NCBI RefSeq assembly: GCF_002844395.1
Contig: NZ_CP025197.1
Span: 930,001 to 994,000 of the forward strand
Reading direction: 5' to 3'
Length of the DNA stretch: 64,000 bases
Source: Acetivibrio saccincola
GTDB taxonomy: Bacteria > Bacillota > Clostridia > Acetivibrionales > Acetivibrionaceae
Made by a program: the position numbers and the translations under genes. The notes under the pieces were generated by a model. That model did no database searches, was not told the DNA's origin, and was given only the letters and a program-made list of their open reading frames with translations. This document shows positions 29,069-39,031 of this stretch, one piece after another; within the stretch, counting starts at the first letter, position 1; every line of letters starts with the position of its first letter.

Positions 29069-29122
29069 TTAAAACATATATAGAACATTTGTTCTATATA
29101 TGTTTTAAGAGTGTGAGTACTA

Positions 29123-30571
29123 ATGCTTTATGAAAGTTCGAATAATCAGGGGATATATTCTCCAAGAGAGCCACGGAAAAATTATTATTATAGGTGCGTA
29201 GAAGAGAATTTTGAAGTTTTGGAGAGAGTGTGGGATGATAGGTACCAAAATACATACGGTTATTGGAGATCCCATATTCTAGATGTTATATATGATTACC
29301 TTGATTGTGGGAATTTGCATCTAGGGTTTGCCCGTGTTAAGTGTGAAGATTGTAACAAGGAGTATCTATTGCCTTTTTCATGTAAACGGAGGGCGTTCTG
29401 TCCTTCATGTCATCAGAGAAGAGTAGTTGAATTTGGAGAGTTTTTATACACTGAGGTTTTAAAAGAAGTTTCCCACAGGCAGTGGGTCTTTAGTATACCC
29501 AAAAGACTTAGATGCTATTTTATGTATGACAGAAAGCTACTTGCAAAACTATCAAGATGTGCATGGAAAGTCTTATGTGATTATCTTAAAAGTTCATCTG
29601 GAGATAAAGATTCAGTTCCTGGTGTTGTTATAGCTGTACAAACATTTGGAGATTTTTTAAACTTTAATCCTCATTTACATGTAATTGCAACAGATGGTTG
29701 TTTTAAAGGGGACGGAGATTTTATAAAATCAGTATTACCTCAAGGAAAAGATATTGAGAAGGTTTTTCAGTCAGAAGTACTAAAGATGCTCAAAAAAGAG
29801 GGGAAAATTAATCAATTTATTATAGATAACATGCTTAGTTGGGAAAATACTGGATTTAATGTTTATTGTGGGGAGGCAATATACGCAGAGGAACAGGAGA
29901 GTATTGAAAAACTTGCTCAATATGTAGTTCGTGCTCCAATTTCTCAGGAAAGAATGTTTTACATACCACCAGAAGAAAGTTCAAATGAAGTTGGGAAAAT
30001 TATTTACAAGGGTAAAAATAGCAGAGAAATTCAAGCTTTTGATGCTTTGGATTGGTTAGCACGATTGGTAACTCATATCCCAAATAAGGGAGAGCAATTT
30101 GTAAGATATTATGGTTATTATTCAAATAAGAGTAGAGGACAAAGGAAAAAAGCTGAGACAGATGATAAAGTACCTGCAATTGTAAGTAGTGATTTATCTA
30201 AAAAAGCTTTTCGTAAAAACTGGGCAAGACTTATTCAAAAGGTTTATAATGTTGATCCTCTAAAATGTAAATATTGCAATGGGAAAATGAGAATAATTTC
30301 GTTTGTAGAGGATGAAGAAACTATCGAGAAGATTTTGAAACATTTGAAGCTTTGGGGAATTCAGAATCATGATCCGCCTAATCATTTCAAAATACCACAA
30401 CAATTTGAACATTTTATATTGGCCAATTCATTGCTAATTGGAAACAATGAAAAAAGTAATGAAAATATGGGCAAAAATAAAGACGGTAATTATGAAGAAC
30501 ACAATTCTAATAATGTTTTTTCTGATTATGAAACTTGTGATGAAATGCCAAAATATGAGGACTGGTTTTAA
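29123..30571 (+). CDS. IS91-family HUH transposase (copy 2)
   Basis: 482 aa, with all motifs of the family (HUH 184-186, Y267, zinc Cys clusters) and Y329 present. Copy-specific change: S for P in NNVFSDYE near the C-terminus. It appears functional. Confidence 0.9.
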   Translation: MLYESSNNQGIYSPREPRKNYYYRCVEENFEVLERVWDDRYQNTYGYWRSHILDVIYDYLDCGNLHLGFARVKCEDCNKEYLLPFSCKRRAFCPSCHQRRVVEFGEFLYTEVLKEVSHRQWVFSIPKRLRCYFMYDRKLLAKLSRCAWKVLCDYLKSSSGDKDSVPGVVIAVQTFGDFLNFNPHLHVIATDGCFKGDGDFIKSVLPQGKDIEKVFQSEVLKMLKKEGKINQFIIDNMLSWENTGFNVYCGEAIYAEEQESIEKLAQYVVRAPISQERMFYIPPEESSNEVGKIIYKGKNSREIQAFDALDWLARLVTHIPNKGEQFVRYYGYYSNKSRGQRKKAETDDKVPAIVSSDLSKKAFRKNWARLIQKVYNVDPLKCKYCNGKMRIISFVEDEETIEKILKHLKLWGIQNHDPPNHFKIPQQFEHFILANSLLIGNNEKSNENMGKNKDGNYEEHNSNNVFSDYETCDEMPKYEDWF

Positions 30572-30768
30572 AGAATAAATTCTTATAACCTTAAGTTTGT
30601 AGTGCTATTTTTTGTTTTGTGCAGGAGGTTCAATACTTAAAGATAATATTATTTTGGGATTATTATTTAAAAATGAAGCAAATGTATATTGTTTTGGATG
30701 ATTTTTGATTTTAGTAGTGAAAAACAGAATTTAATATGATATTATGAAAAAAGCAAATACCTATCTAT

Positions 30769-32254
30769 ACTGTCGGGTACCGTAACGAAAATCCAACTCT
30801 TTAAATTCTATCAATCCCTTAAGTGTGCTTGGTGCTATTTTTTTGTCTTCATTTTCACTCTTTTCAAGTTCCAAATCCAATATTTCTCCCAATCTATCAG
30901 AAGCAACAATAGCTGTCTGCATCATAGGCTGAAGGTTAATCAGATTTTTTATAGGGTCGAGGAAATATGCTAGTAATGCATTAAAAGCCAACAGCTGTCC
31001 AACTGACATATCACCCTTTATAACGCTGTATGCGCCTACCCAAAGGATTACAATTCCTCCTACTGAAGCAACAAATCCTGTAAGGGAATTCTCAAGATTG
31101 TTTATCCAACCACCTTTGAAAATGCTCTTCAAAAGCTTTACAAACTTTTTCTCGGTTTCGATATTTGCCTTACGTTCGGCGTTAAAGGTCTTTACTGTTT
31201 CAATACCATTTAAGGACTCAACCAAATATGATGTAAGCTGTGCATTGTTCTCCATCTGCACCCGGTTAATTTTTCTTATAGGCTTATTAAAGGAAAATAC
31301 AATGATTGCATAGGCTATAACCATAATGAAGGCAATGGCAAATAAAAACGAGCTTTGAGAATAGAGTATTATTCCACCCGCTATTGCCATTAGGGTATCA
31401 ATCATTATTGTAAGTGTTGCTCCAGATATGGCTTCTCTCACCTTTGATGCATCCATAAATCTCGATATAATTTCACCAACTTTTCTAGTTCCAAAGAAAT
31501 TCATGGGTAGTTGAAGAACATGGTTGTAATAGCCAAGGATTAAGGATATGTCTAGCTTTTGACTGAGGTATAGAAGCAAATGTGATCGGAACGCATTTAA
31601 CAGAAGTTTGAAAATGCTTAAGAGAATGATACCCACCGAAACAATATGTAATGTTTTCATTAAATTGTTTGGCAGTATATCATCCATCATGAATTTAAAA
31701 TAGAAAGACCCCAGTATCCCTAAGATAGTATAAATAAGGGATGCCAGAAATATATTTATAATCAACTTCTTTTGAGGGATCAATAACCCGAAGAAGCGTG
31801 AGAATATCCCCTTTGTTTCATTGCCTTTTTTGAATTGTGCTGATGGTACAAGCAAAATAAGCACACCTGTCCAGACTTCAAAAAACTCTTCTAGGGTATA
31901 CTTGACAATGCCCTTTCCCGGGTCAGCAACAACTACTTGGTTTTTTGTTATTTTATGAATTACAACATAATGAAGTAAGCTTCCATCAACCACTACATGG
32001 GCAATTGCAGGAAGCGGAAATTCAGAAAAAAAAGCCTCCTTATTGCCACGTACAGCTTTAGACGTGAAACCTAATTGTTCAGCTGCTTTAACGACACCAT
32101 ATGCATTAGTCCCTTGTTTGTCAGTCCCGGCTACTTCACGAATTTTTGTAATTGGAATCTTCAATCCATACTGTTTGCTGATAGTGGCAAGACATGCAGC
32201 ACCACAGTCAGTTATATCATATTGTTTTATACAGTAATACTTCTTAAATAGCAC
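30769..32254 (-). pseudogene. C39-peptidase ABC exporter, ATPase domain cut off by IS91
   Basis: About 495 codons encode an N-terminal peptidase C39 domain (QYDITDCGAACLATI with catalytic C17, and HYVVIHK His near 102), then the six-helix ABC membrane domain (about 160-440). The frame is lost at LDFRYGTRQ, just before where Walker A should be, at the right end of IS91 copy 2. Intact relatives of about 720-730 aa cleave double-glycine leaders and export bacteriocins or other peptides. The export system is therefore dead unless another ATPase is supplied. Two small ORFs lie upstream. Confidence 0.88.
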
Positions 32255-32294
32255 AATTTAAACCTCACCTTTAAAAATATAAACCTAACTTAAC

Positions 32295-32510
32295 TTATGT
32301 TCTCTCATTGAAGTTTTGTGGTTTATCAACATACCACTCAACTAAACCACATTGTGAACACACATAAGGAATTACTATGCTACTCTCTTTAGTGGTAAAA
32401 TACTTAATTGGCTCCTTTATTAATGTTAGTTTTCCTGAAAGACTTGATGCTCTAGATTTTGTCATCTTATTATTGCATTTCAAACAATTAATATTCATAT
32501 TTAAACCCAT
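32295..32510 (-). CDS. Small two-CxxC zinc-ribbon protein
   Basis: With the ATG at 32510 (GAGG 5 nt upstream) the product is 71 aa: CLKC near the N-terminus and CSQC near residue 53, separated by a stretch with basic residues (KMTKSRASSLSGKLTL). The pattern is that of a small zinc-ribbon protein of unknown role, resembling nucleic-acid-binding or PF20097-type proteins. It sits 40 bp before the exporter gene in the same direction and may be co-transcribed. Confidence 0.6.
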   Translation of the reverse strand: MGLNMNINCLKCNNKMTKSRASSLSGKLTLIKEPIKYFTTKESSIVIPYVCSQCGLVEWYVDKPQNFNERT

Positions 32511-32720
32511 CCCTTCCTCTAATGAAATGTACAAAAAGTAATAAAAGCTTCTGTTAGAGTAATTATTAAACTTTATTTTATCTGGCTTCTTGATTCTTTC
32601 AAGTTATTTTGTAGATTTACCCTAAGTATTCCTTGTTATCTATACAATATCAAACCTTTTTTCATGACATTTATTTATTAATTAGTAAATAGTTACTCTA
32701 AAATTTCAACTACCATCCAC

Positions 32721-33017
32721 TTATTGTTTATTTGGAACGCTGTTTAGCAGCCAACTTATTCTTTTTTCAAACGAAGGATGCGTTTGAAATTTATCATCAA
32801 ATTTATTAGTTTTAGTCATAGCATCATTATCAAGAACATTGTTTTCTAGTACTGCAAAAGTAGTTGTAACTATAGGTCCTGCTTTTTTTATTCCATTCGC
32901 TGCAAATAACTTACTTATTTTTATCATTTCCTCATTTATTTCAGTACTCAACATTTTCTTTCTTAAACTAAGCAAATTTTCAAGGGTAATGCTCTTATTT
33001 GTTTCTATATCAGCCAT
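32721..33017 (-). CDS. Small hypothetical protein upstream of exporter
   Basis: The 98-aa product starts MADIETNKSITLENLLSLRK (a GTG 18 nt further up is the alternative). It is helical in its first half (LLSLRKKMLSTEINEEM). Its tail KFQTHPSFEKRISWLLNS resembles the C-terminal THPxxEKRI motif of M48 peptidases without the catalytic part. It may be an immunity, precursor or accessory protein of the peptide exporter, but no double-glycine leader is visible. Function unknown. Confidence 0.45.
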   Translation of the reverse strand: MADIETNKSITLENLLSLRKKMLSTEINEEMIKISKLFAANGIKKAGPIVTTTFAVLENNVLDNDAMTKTNKFDDKFQTHPSFEKRISWLLNSVPNKQ

Positions 33018-33228
33018 ATGGATTTTATACACCACACTTTTCTTATAATTTTTAATGTTAATTGTATTCTAAAATTAATAATTTTGATTAAATAATTTTT
33101 CCAATTTACTTTCTAAATTTTAACACACATAAAAGTCCTTTGTCAACAACCATATGGTCTGTCGATAGTGTCAATTTGTTGTAGGATAATTAAACTTAAA
33201 GGTATCCCCATCTTTTTGATACAACGGG

Positions 33229-34566
33229 CTATATCACATACCCGCTGCGTTGTATGCCCTTTAAAATTGTTGATATTGGAGTTTTTTTACCCATGTTAAA
33301 AGCGGGTATGTTGTTTAATTTCTCATGTGTAGTTTTACTAAATACTTCTTTGCCCTTTTTTATGGTTTCTTTTTTTATCTTGTATTGTAAATTTACTTTT
33401 GTAAAATGATTTGGAGTTATCTTCCCACCGTTTTGGCAATAGATTCTTATATCTGCTATGGTTTTTAGACCTTTCTTGCTCCAGCCCATAGGTCGAGAAC
33501 TAAAACGGCTGGATAATATATGGCTAATATGACCCTCTGTGCAGCTGCCACTTACTCCTTCTTCTTTGTATATAGTGATGGCTTCCCAGTTGTTTTTTAT
33601 GTAGGTTCTAAATTCATGTATTCTCTCTCGCTTTTTAGGGCTTTGAACACCATGCTTAAGCTCTGTTACTAGTTTACAAAATTCAATCCAATTGCCTTCG
33701 TAAATACTTCTGTATATTGATTTTCTGTATTGCTCTTGACCTGCTGTAGCTTTGAGGATGGCTTTGTTTAGGTGATATTTGTCTAGGACCATTTTGGATT
33801 TGGGTAACCATTCTTGGCCGGTTTTTATCCAAAGGGCACCATCTCCGTGAATATAGATGCGCTTTAAATAGTCTATGTCATATCTGTCATAAATGTAGTT
33901 GGCAACTTTTAACCATGTTTCTTCAGGATTTTGACCGTATCCATGTATGTGGTAGGGATTTATACATTTTCCCCGTTTTCCTATTCTTTTTGTGCCTTCG
34001 TATATGGTAATCAGTGGAACTATGGCGTTTTTGCCATTCTGCAGAGCAACATGGTCTTCATCGGCATCTATGTGTATAACCTGCATTTTGCGCTTTGGCC
34101 CTTCAGCTTCCATCTTTAGTTTTTCTTCCTTTAGTTTTCTCGTTTTGTTCATTACTGTTTGCCGACTTATCAGGCCACCGGTTGTATATTGACTGCTTTT
34201 AGCGTAGGAGTTATCGCCGGAGTATTCTACCATGTCAGCTGCTACCGCTGTTGATATTCTATCATAGGGGTCTATTCCTAAGACTGTATCGACTAGGTAT
34301 ATATATGTATCATTTTTCTTATCGTAAAAGTAGGTCCTGTGGTATGTGAGCACTCCGAACTTTGTAAAGATTTCTCGTTTATCACTATTTCGCTCTACTA
34401 CAATGCCGTTTTTTCTTCGCCATTTCTTATCGGCTTTTATCTCCTTATCAAGGTTTTCCACGTAGATTTTCATCATATTTAGTATGAAGTCAAAGGTGAT
34501 GGTCTCTAGTCCAGTTTCCAGTTCTTCTAGTTTCTTAGCATTAGGTTCGCTCATGAAATTCATGAT
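33229..34566 (-). pseudogene. ISLre2 (UPF0236) transposase, main part
   Basis: 444 codons of a UPF0236/ISLre2 transposase remain after the split: HIDADEDHVALQ, IHGDGALWIKTG, VLDKYHLNKAI and CTEGHISHILSSRFSSRPMGW are the family signatures. The native N-terminus (GTG at 36690, MNTIVIQNCKNFIHKI) is on the far side of the inserted element. An ATG coincides with the target duplication, so reinitiation from it is conceivable but has no ribosome site. Confidence 0.9.
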
Positions 34567-34685
34567 GTTAGCGTAAAGTTATTGTAGGGAATGAGACATA
34601 AAATACCATATAAAATTGAAAAGAAGATGACATCCTGTTAAGATATTAATACAAAAAAAATCTAACAGAAAGGATGACATCTTCT

Positions 34686-36125
34686 ATGTATAATAGTATA
34701 CAACATTTTAATGAATTTGGGGCAAAAAGAATTGAAAAAAAGATAAAAAATTTTATTGAAGAAGGAAAAGACTTAGCTGATCTTATTCTTGGTCTGAAAG
34801 AAGATTTATTTAAACTTGGACGCGATATACTTAAAGAAGTGCTTGAAGATATGGATGAATATTTACGTAACTGTGAAATAAGGAAACAGTATTGGGAAAT
34901 TATAAGAAAAGATAAAACATCTATTTTAACGACATTTGGAACACTAAGTTATAACAGGACATATTTTAAGCATAAGGAAAATGGTAATAGACAACACCTG
35001 GTCGACAGGATTGTAGGTGTAGAACCACATGACAGAGTAAGTGCCGATGTTGTAATTAATGCAATAGAAGAAGCAGCTGACAGCAGCTACAGAAAGGCAG
35101 GAGAAAAGGCGACATATATTGATGAAATCAGCAAACAAGCTGTGATGAATAAAATACATAATATTGAAATAGTTGAGCCTGAAATAAAAGTAGATAAAAA
35201 GAGAAAAGTAAAAATATTGTATGTTGAGGCAGACGAGGATCATGTAGCATTACAACAAAAAAGTATATTGAGACAGAATGAGAAGGGCAAGAGAAATACA
35301 ATTATGCCAAAACTTGTATATGTGCATGAGGGAATTGACTTTGAAAAAAGTAATAAGAAGAGAAAAGTATTAAAGAATGTTCGATATTTTGGGGGTGTGT
35401 ATAATAATTCAGAAAATTTGTGGCTTGAAGTATCGGAATACATATATAAACAATATGACGTTGATTTTTTAGAGACGGTGTATATATTAGGAGATGGGGC
35501 GTCATGGATAAGGCAAGGAGTTAACTGGCTTTCAAAAAGTAAATTTGTACTTGATAGATACCATCTTCAAAAATACGTAAGAGTTGCAACCACACATTTA
35601 AATGATGAAGCAATAAGCCAAGATTTACAGGACGCATTGAATTTATCTGATAAAAAAAAGCTAACAAAGGTTTTTAAAAAGATAATCGAAAAGACAGGCG
35701 ATAATGAAAGTAAAATAAAGGCTATAAAAAATGCAAAGCGATATATTTTAAATAATTGGGATGGTATAGAAATAAGGTCAAACAGAGGAATAGTGGGTTG
35801 TAGTGCTGAAGGTCATGTGAGTCATGTATTTTCATCCCGTTTAAGTTCAAGACCTAAAGGCTGGTCGAGAAAAGGTGTAGAAAAGATGTCAAAGCTGATA
35901 ATATACAAGAAGAATGGCGGTAAGGTATATGACATAGTTATGGCACAAAAACAAAAAAAGTTAGCAGCTAGTAGGCAAGAAATTCAGGAAAAATTAATTA
36001 AGGAATTAAAGAAGTCATCAAACAGGTATGAGAGTGTATGGAATAGTAATTTAACTGTTATTCATAAGGGGTGTAAAACTGGTTTATATAAAGAATTAAG
36101 GCGTATTATAGGTATATGCGGATAG
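34686..36125 (+). CDS. ISLre2 (UPF0236) transposase
   Basis: I place the start at 34686 (MYNSIQHFNEFG) because AGAAAGG is 12 nt upstream; the in-frame ATG at 34674 touches that site. The 479-aa protein has YVEADEDHVALQ, ILGDGASWIRQGV, VLDRYHLQKYV and CSAEGHVSHVFSSRLSSRP, all family hallmarks, and appears complete. It differs clearly from the outer element's transposase, so the two are distinct ISLre2 lineages. Confidence 0.9.
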   Translation: MYNSIQHFNEFGAKRIEKKIKNFIEEGKDLADLILGLKEDLFKLGRDILKEVLEDMDEYLRNCEIRKQYWEIIRKDKTSILTTFGTLSYNRTYFKHKENGNRQHLVDRIVGVEPHDRVSADVVINAIEEAADSSYRKAGEKATYIDEISKQAVMNKIHNIEIVEPEIKVDKKRKVKILYVEADEDHVALQQKSILRQNEKGKRNTIMPKLVYVHEGIDFEKSNKKRKVLKNVRYFGGVYNNSENLWLEVSEYIYKQYDVDFLETVYILGDGASWIRQGVNWLSKSKFVLDRYHLQKYVRVATTHLNDEAISQDLQDALNLSDKKKLTKVFKKIIEKTGDNESKIKAIKNAKRYILNNWDGIEIRSNRGIVGCSAEGHVSHVFSSRLSSRPKGWSRKGVEKMSKLIIYKKNGGKVYDIVMAQKQKKLAASRQEIQEKLIKELKKSSNRYESVWNSNLTVIHKGCKTGLYKELRRIIGICG

Positions 36126-36292
36126 GGATGAGGTAATAATAAAGCAAAAATTACGGGAAAGTTTACAAGTAAGCCTATCCAATAGGAATTATACATATCT
36201 AAAAAAAGACAAAGAAAAAGAAAAAACATAAAAAAAGAAAAAGAAAAGAAAAAAGCAAAACTTTAGTACCATGACCCGCGAAGCCCTACTAC

Positions 36293-36334
36293 TTGTCAAG
36301 GCCGGGCTTTGCCCGCTTGTTTTAGCCTTGACAA
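36293..36334. repeat. Cruciform/hairpin inside ISLre2 element 2
   Basis: TTGTCAAGGC (36293-36302) pairs with GCCTTGACAA (36325-36334); inside it CGGGC and GCCCG form a second short stem. It is a GC-rich structure within an AT-rich tail and is followed by TGGAAAATGG without a T-run. Confidence 0.6.
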
Positions 36335-36636
36335 AATGGAAAATGGTACAATAGAAATACTTTTTTCTTTTAAAAGTAGCGTTAAAATGTGAAGGAACAT
36401 AGATAACAAAATGTACTGATTTGTGACAATCATTGAGTAAAATGGATTCTTTATAGGAAGAAAGAGTTATATGGTATAATAGAGAATAAGTTAGAGGAGT
36501 TATAAAAGAAAATAATTAGCTCAGCATGCAAATTATGCAAAATACTCTCGTTACTAAGAGACCGTTATTTGAAATAGTTGTATAAAAAATGGGATGCCAT
36601 CTACTTTTCTTTTTCCTACAATAAATTGACGCTATC

Positions 36637-36690
36637 ATTCATGATTTTATGGATGAAATTTTTGCAGTTTTGTATTACAATAGTATTCAC
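36637..36690 (-). pseudogene. ISLre2 element 1 transposase, first 18 codons
   Basis: A GTG preceded by AAAGGAGG opens the frame MNTIVIQNCKNFIHKIMN, which joins the 34566 side in frame once element 2 and one ATTCATGAT copy are removed. It fixes the native start and shows a 460-aa ancestor. Confidence 0.85.
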
Positions 36691-36807
36691 AAGAGATCCT
36701 CCTTTTCAAAGGTTTTTGATGGTGATTCTATTGTATCAAAAAGTGAGGATCTCTTGTTTTTTTATCCTTAAAATGTCCTACAATTATTTTACACTATGTG
36801 GTCTGTC

Positions 36808-37061
36808 CTGATTAAACTGGACATGCAATTACGTTAGTTTACTACCTCATTCTCAAAATTCCTCTGTCTTTCGTTAGGTCAATTGTTTATTTCCGGAGTG
36901 CCCTTGACAACAAGCATCTCCCGTATGATTTTAGCAGCCAAAGCGCAACCACATTATATGTGGTAGGCCTCTGGCGATAGGTGGCTACCGCCTTTAGCAG
37001 GGTATCATACAGATTCCTCTTATTGTAAAGGAAAGCTTCGCCACTTCTTCTTTGTTTCGCA
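36808..37061. other. Decayed insertion-sequence DNA
   Basis: There is no intact gene. On the minus strand, pieces such as EAFLYNKRNLYDTLLKAVAT and AAKIIREMLVVKGTPE look like a frameshifted C-terminal part of a transposase. The segment beginning CCTGATTAAACTGGACATG at 36807 resembles an IS3-type terminus. Confidence 0.35.
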
Positions 37062-37172
37062 TCAGGCTACTTTTTTCTGATTCCTATAATAGTCATTTAT
37101 ATATTCTCTTGGAGATTTATATCCTAGTGATGAATGCAAACGCCTTGAGTTATAAAATCCTTCTAAATGCCG
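37062..37172 (-). pseudogene. IS3-family transposase (OrfB), C-terminal remnant
   Basis: The minus strand reads HLEGFYNSRRLHSSLGYKSP then REYINDYYRNQKKVA and stop. This is the typical IS150/IS3 integrase tail (EGFYNxRRLHSSLGYxSPxxY). Everything upstream is missing; the fragment abuts the tRNA terminator. Confidence 0.85.
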
Positions 37173-37197
37173 AAAAACCCTTGCAATAAGGGTTTTC
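37173..37197 (-). terminator. Terminator of the tRNA-Ala gene
   Basis: On the minus strand, AAAACCCTT pairs with AAGGGTTTT around a 5-nt loop and is followed by Ts, 28 nt after the tRNA end. Confidence 0.8.
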
Positions 37198-37224
37198 GAT
37201 TGTATCAAAATCAGAGTCTTTATT

Positions 37225-37300
<76 letters not shown>

Positions 37301-37378
37301 AAAATTAATACCGCAAGGAATATTGTAATACAATTCCGGTTAAAATTCAATAACCTTTTTTTATGGAATTTCCAAACC

Positions 37379-37669
37379 TTAATCCACATATATGCTTTCA
37401 GTGCTGTAATCAGTAAGCACAACCCTGCCGTCATTTTCAATGAAATTTACCATATTCGCCATCATACTGTCCACATGTGCCGCTTCATTTGAAATACAGG
37501 ATATGCCAATAACCGCATTCTTCCATTTATCATTCAGATCAACTTCTGCAACAGACGCATTAAACCTGGATCTGAGTCTTTGTACAATGCTTTTTACAAT
37601 ATGCCTTTTTTCTTTCAACGAAAACACCTCATTGATATATAAAACCACACGGCAAACACCAATAACCAT
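37379..37669 (-). CDS. DUF503 (YlxP-like) protein
   Basis: With the start at 37669 (MVIGVCRVVLYINEVFSLKE; AGGTG 6 nt upstream) the product is 96 aa, the usual DUF503 size. The SLKEKRHIVKSIVQRLRSRFN motif block and the AVIGISCISNEAAHVDSMM segment are typical. Relatives are small dimeric ferredoxin-like proteins near ribosome-maturation genes, with an RNA-related role suspected. It and the tRNA are the only clear core genes in the IS-rich stretch. Confidence 0.85.
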   Translation of the reverse strand: MVIGVCRVVLYINEVFSLKEKRHIVKSIVQRLRSRFNASVAEVDLNDKWKNAVIGISCISNEAAHVDSMMANMVNFIENDGRVVLTDYSTESIYVD

Positions 37670-37924
37670 ATTCATCACCTGTTACTCAAGTATTGTATCA
37701 GTTTATACGATTATATATTATAGCATACTTTATGCATTATGTTTCACAAATCCCTTGCCGGTATTTAATAAACCGCCTGAAAAAACGGTTATGTTTGCAT
37801 ATGATATGCAACCACGGTGAAATCATGAAGGAAGATTAAGCCATGGCATAAATTACAGATAAACTTTATTGAGCCTTTGTAGTAAGATGTTACCCATAGA
37901 TAATGAAAAGTGGGGTTATACTAA

Positions 37925-39028
37925 ATGGGTAAGAAATTATACAAAGGGAGCTTTTTCAAACATTTTATAATAATATATGATCCACGGCAGGAAGGGAAAG
38001 TCCGGCATAAATTGATAGATATACTGTTCATCGCTGTAGCTGCTAGCATATGCTACTGCAACGAGTGGCTGGACATGGAAGACTGGGCTACACAAAACGA
38101 AGAATGGCTACGTCAGTACTTAGAACTTCCCAACGGAATTCCTTCATGGTATACGATAAAACGAGTTTTTGATGTAATAGACCCTAAGCAGTTTGAAAAG
38201 TGCTTTGCGGGTTGGGTAAGGCAAATCACCAAAATGAAAGAAGGTACTGTTGTAGCCATAGATGGTAAGACAATGCGGGGCACTGATGATGAGAAATCGG
38301 GTAAAAGAGCTGTTCATATTGTTAGTGCGTGGTGCAGTGAGAACAATCTTGTTATGGGACAGGTAAAAACGAAAGACAAGAGTAATGAAATTACTGCGAT
38401 TCCTGAACTTTTGGATTTACTGCTTATAAAAGGTGCAATTGTGACTATAGATGCTATGGGTTGTCAAAAAGACATAGCAACAAAAATAGCGAAGACCAAA
38501 AAAGCTGACTATGTTTTATCGCTCAAAGAAAACCATCCCCTATTGCATGAGGAAGTTGAAGCATACTTTAAAGACGCAGAACAAAATGATTTTCAAGGCA
38601 TAGGGCATTACCGCACATTAGATAAAGGACATGGACGAATAGAAGATAGGAAGTACTATTATTCTACGGACATTAAATGGATGGATGCACGTAAAGATTG
38701 GACAAAGCTTACTGGAATAGGAATGGTCATTCGCAGGTGTGAAAAAAAGGGTAAAGTGACAGAAGAGCGTGCATACCATTTGAGCAGTGTCGCAACAGTT
38801 GAAGAATATGCAAGCGGAGTACGAAAGCACTGGGGTGTAGAGAGCATGCATTGGAGCCTGGATGTTACATTTAGAGAAGATGCCAACAGGACCAGAACTG
38901 GGCAAGCTCCACAAAACTTAGCGTTACTGAAGAGAATGTCGATGAATATGGTGAAAAAAGATCAAGAAAGATACCCTAAAAGAAGTTTGAGGTCCAGACG
39001 TTTTCTTGCCTCTTTAAAATATGTAACA
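37925..39028 (+). pseudogene. ISAs1-family transposase, C-terminus cut
   Basis: The frame encodes an ISAs1/DDE_Tnp_1-type transposase: RHKLIDILFIAVAASICYC, VVAIDGKTMRGT (first Asp), VTIDAMGCQKDIA (second Asp), and HWGVESMHWSLDVTFREDAN (Glu). After RRFLASLKY the sequence changes near 39028 into the antisense of the DUF4349 fragment, so about ten native residues and the right end of the IS are lost. It may still fold, because the catalytic part is complete. Confidence 0.8.
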
Positions 39029-39031
39029 ATA

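Larger units (their letters stand above)
27612..30768 (+). mobile_element. IS91-family element copy 2 with 1.5-kb passenger
   Basis: From 27612 (AATAAATGAGG) to 30768 the DNA matches 57136-60291 (copy 4) almost base for base. To the left of the transposase unit it carries an integrase fragment and a transglutaminase fragment in convergent orientation. The right end is the same as in the other copies and cuts an ABC exporter gene. Confidence 0.88.
34567..36636 (+). mobile_element. ISLre2 family element 2, nested in element 1
   Basis: The 2070-bp element has ends GTTAGCGTAAAGTTATTGTA and GATAGCGTCAATTTATTGTA (inverted) and a perfect 9-bp target duplication ATTCATGAT (34558-34566 and 36637-36645). 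It entered codon 16-18 of the resident ISLre2 transposase. Between its gene and right end (36126-36577) there is non-coding DNA with a strong cruciform at 36293-36334. Confidence 0.95.
33164..36798 (-). mobile_element. ISLre2 family element 1, interrupted by a second ISLre2
   Basis: The ends are inverted repeats GATAGTGTCAATTTGTTGTA (from 33164) and CATAGTGTAAAATAATTGTA (inward from 36798). A perfect 9-bp target duplication TGGTCTGTC occurs at 33155-33163 and 36799-36807. Its transposase gene is split by the element at 34567-36636; without that it would be about 1.56 kb. Confidence 0.93.

Noticed and set aside
37379-37820. Plus-strand open frames overlapping DUF503
   Set aside because: They are antisense shadows; the minus frame matches a known family and size.
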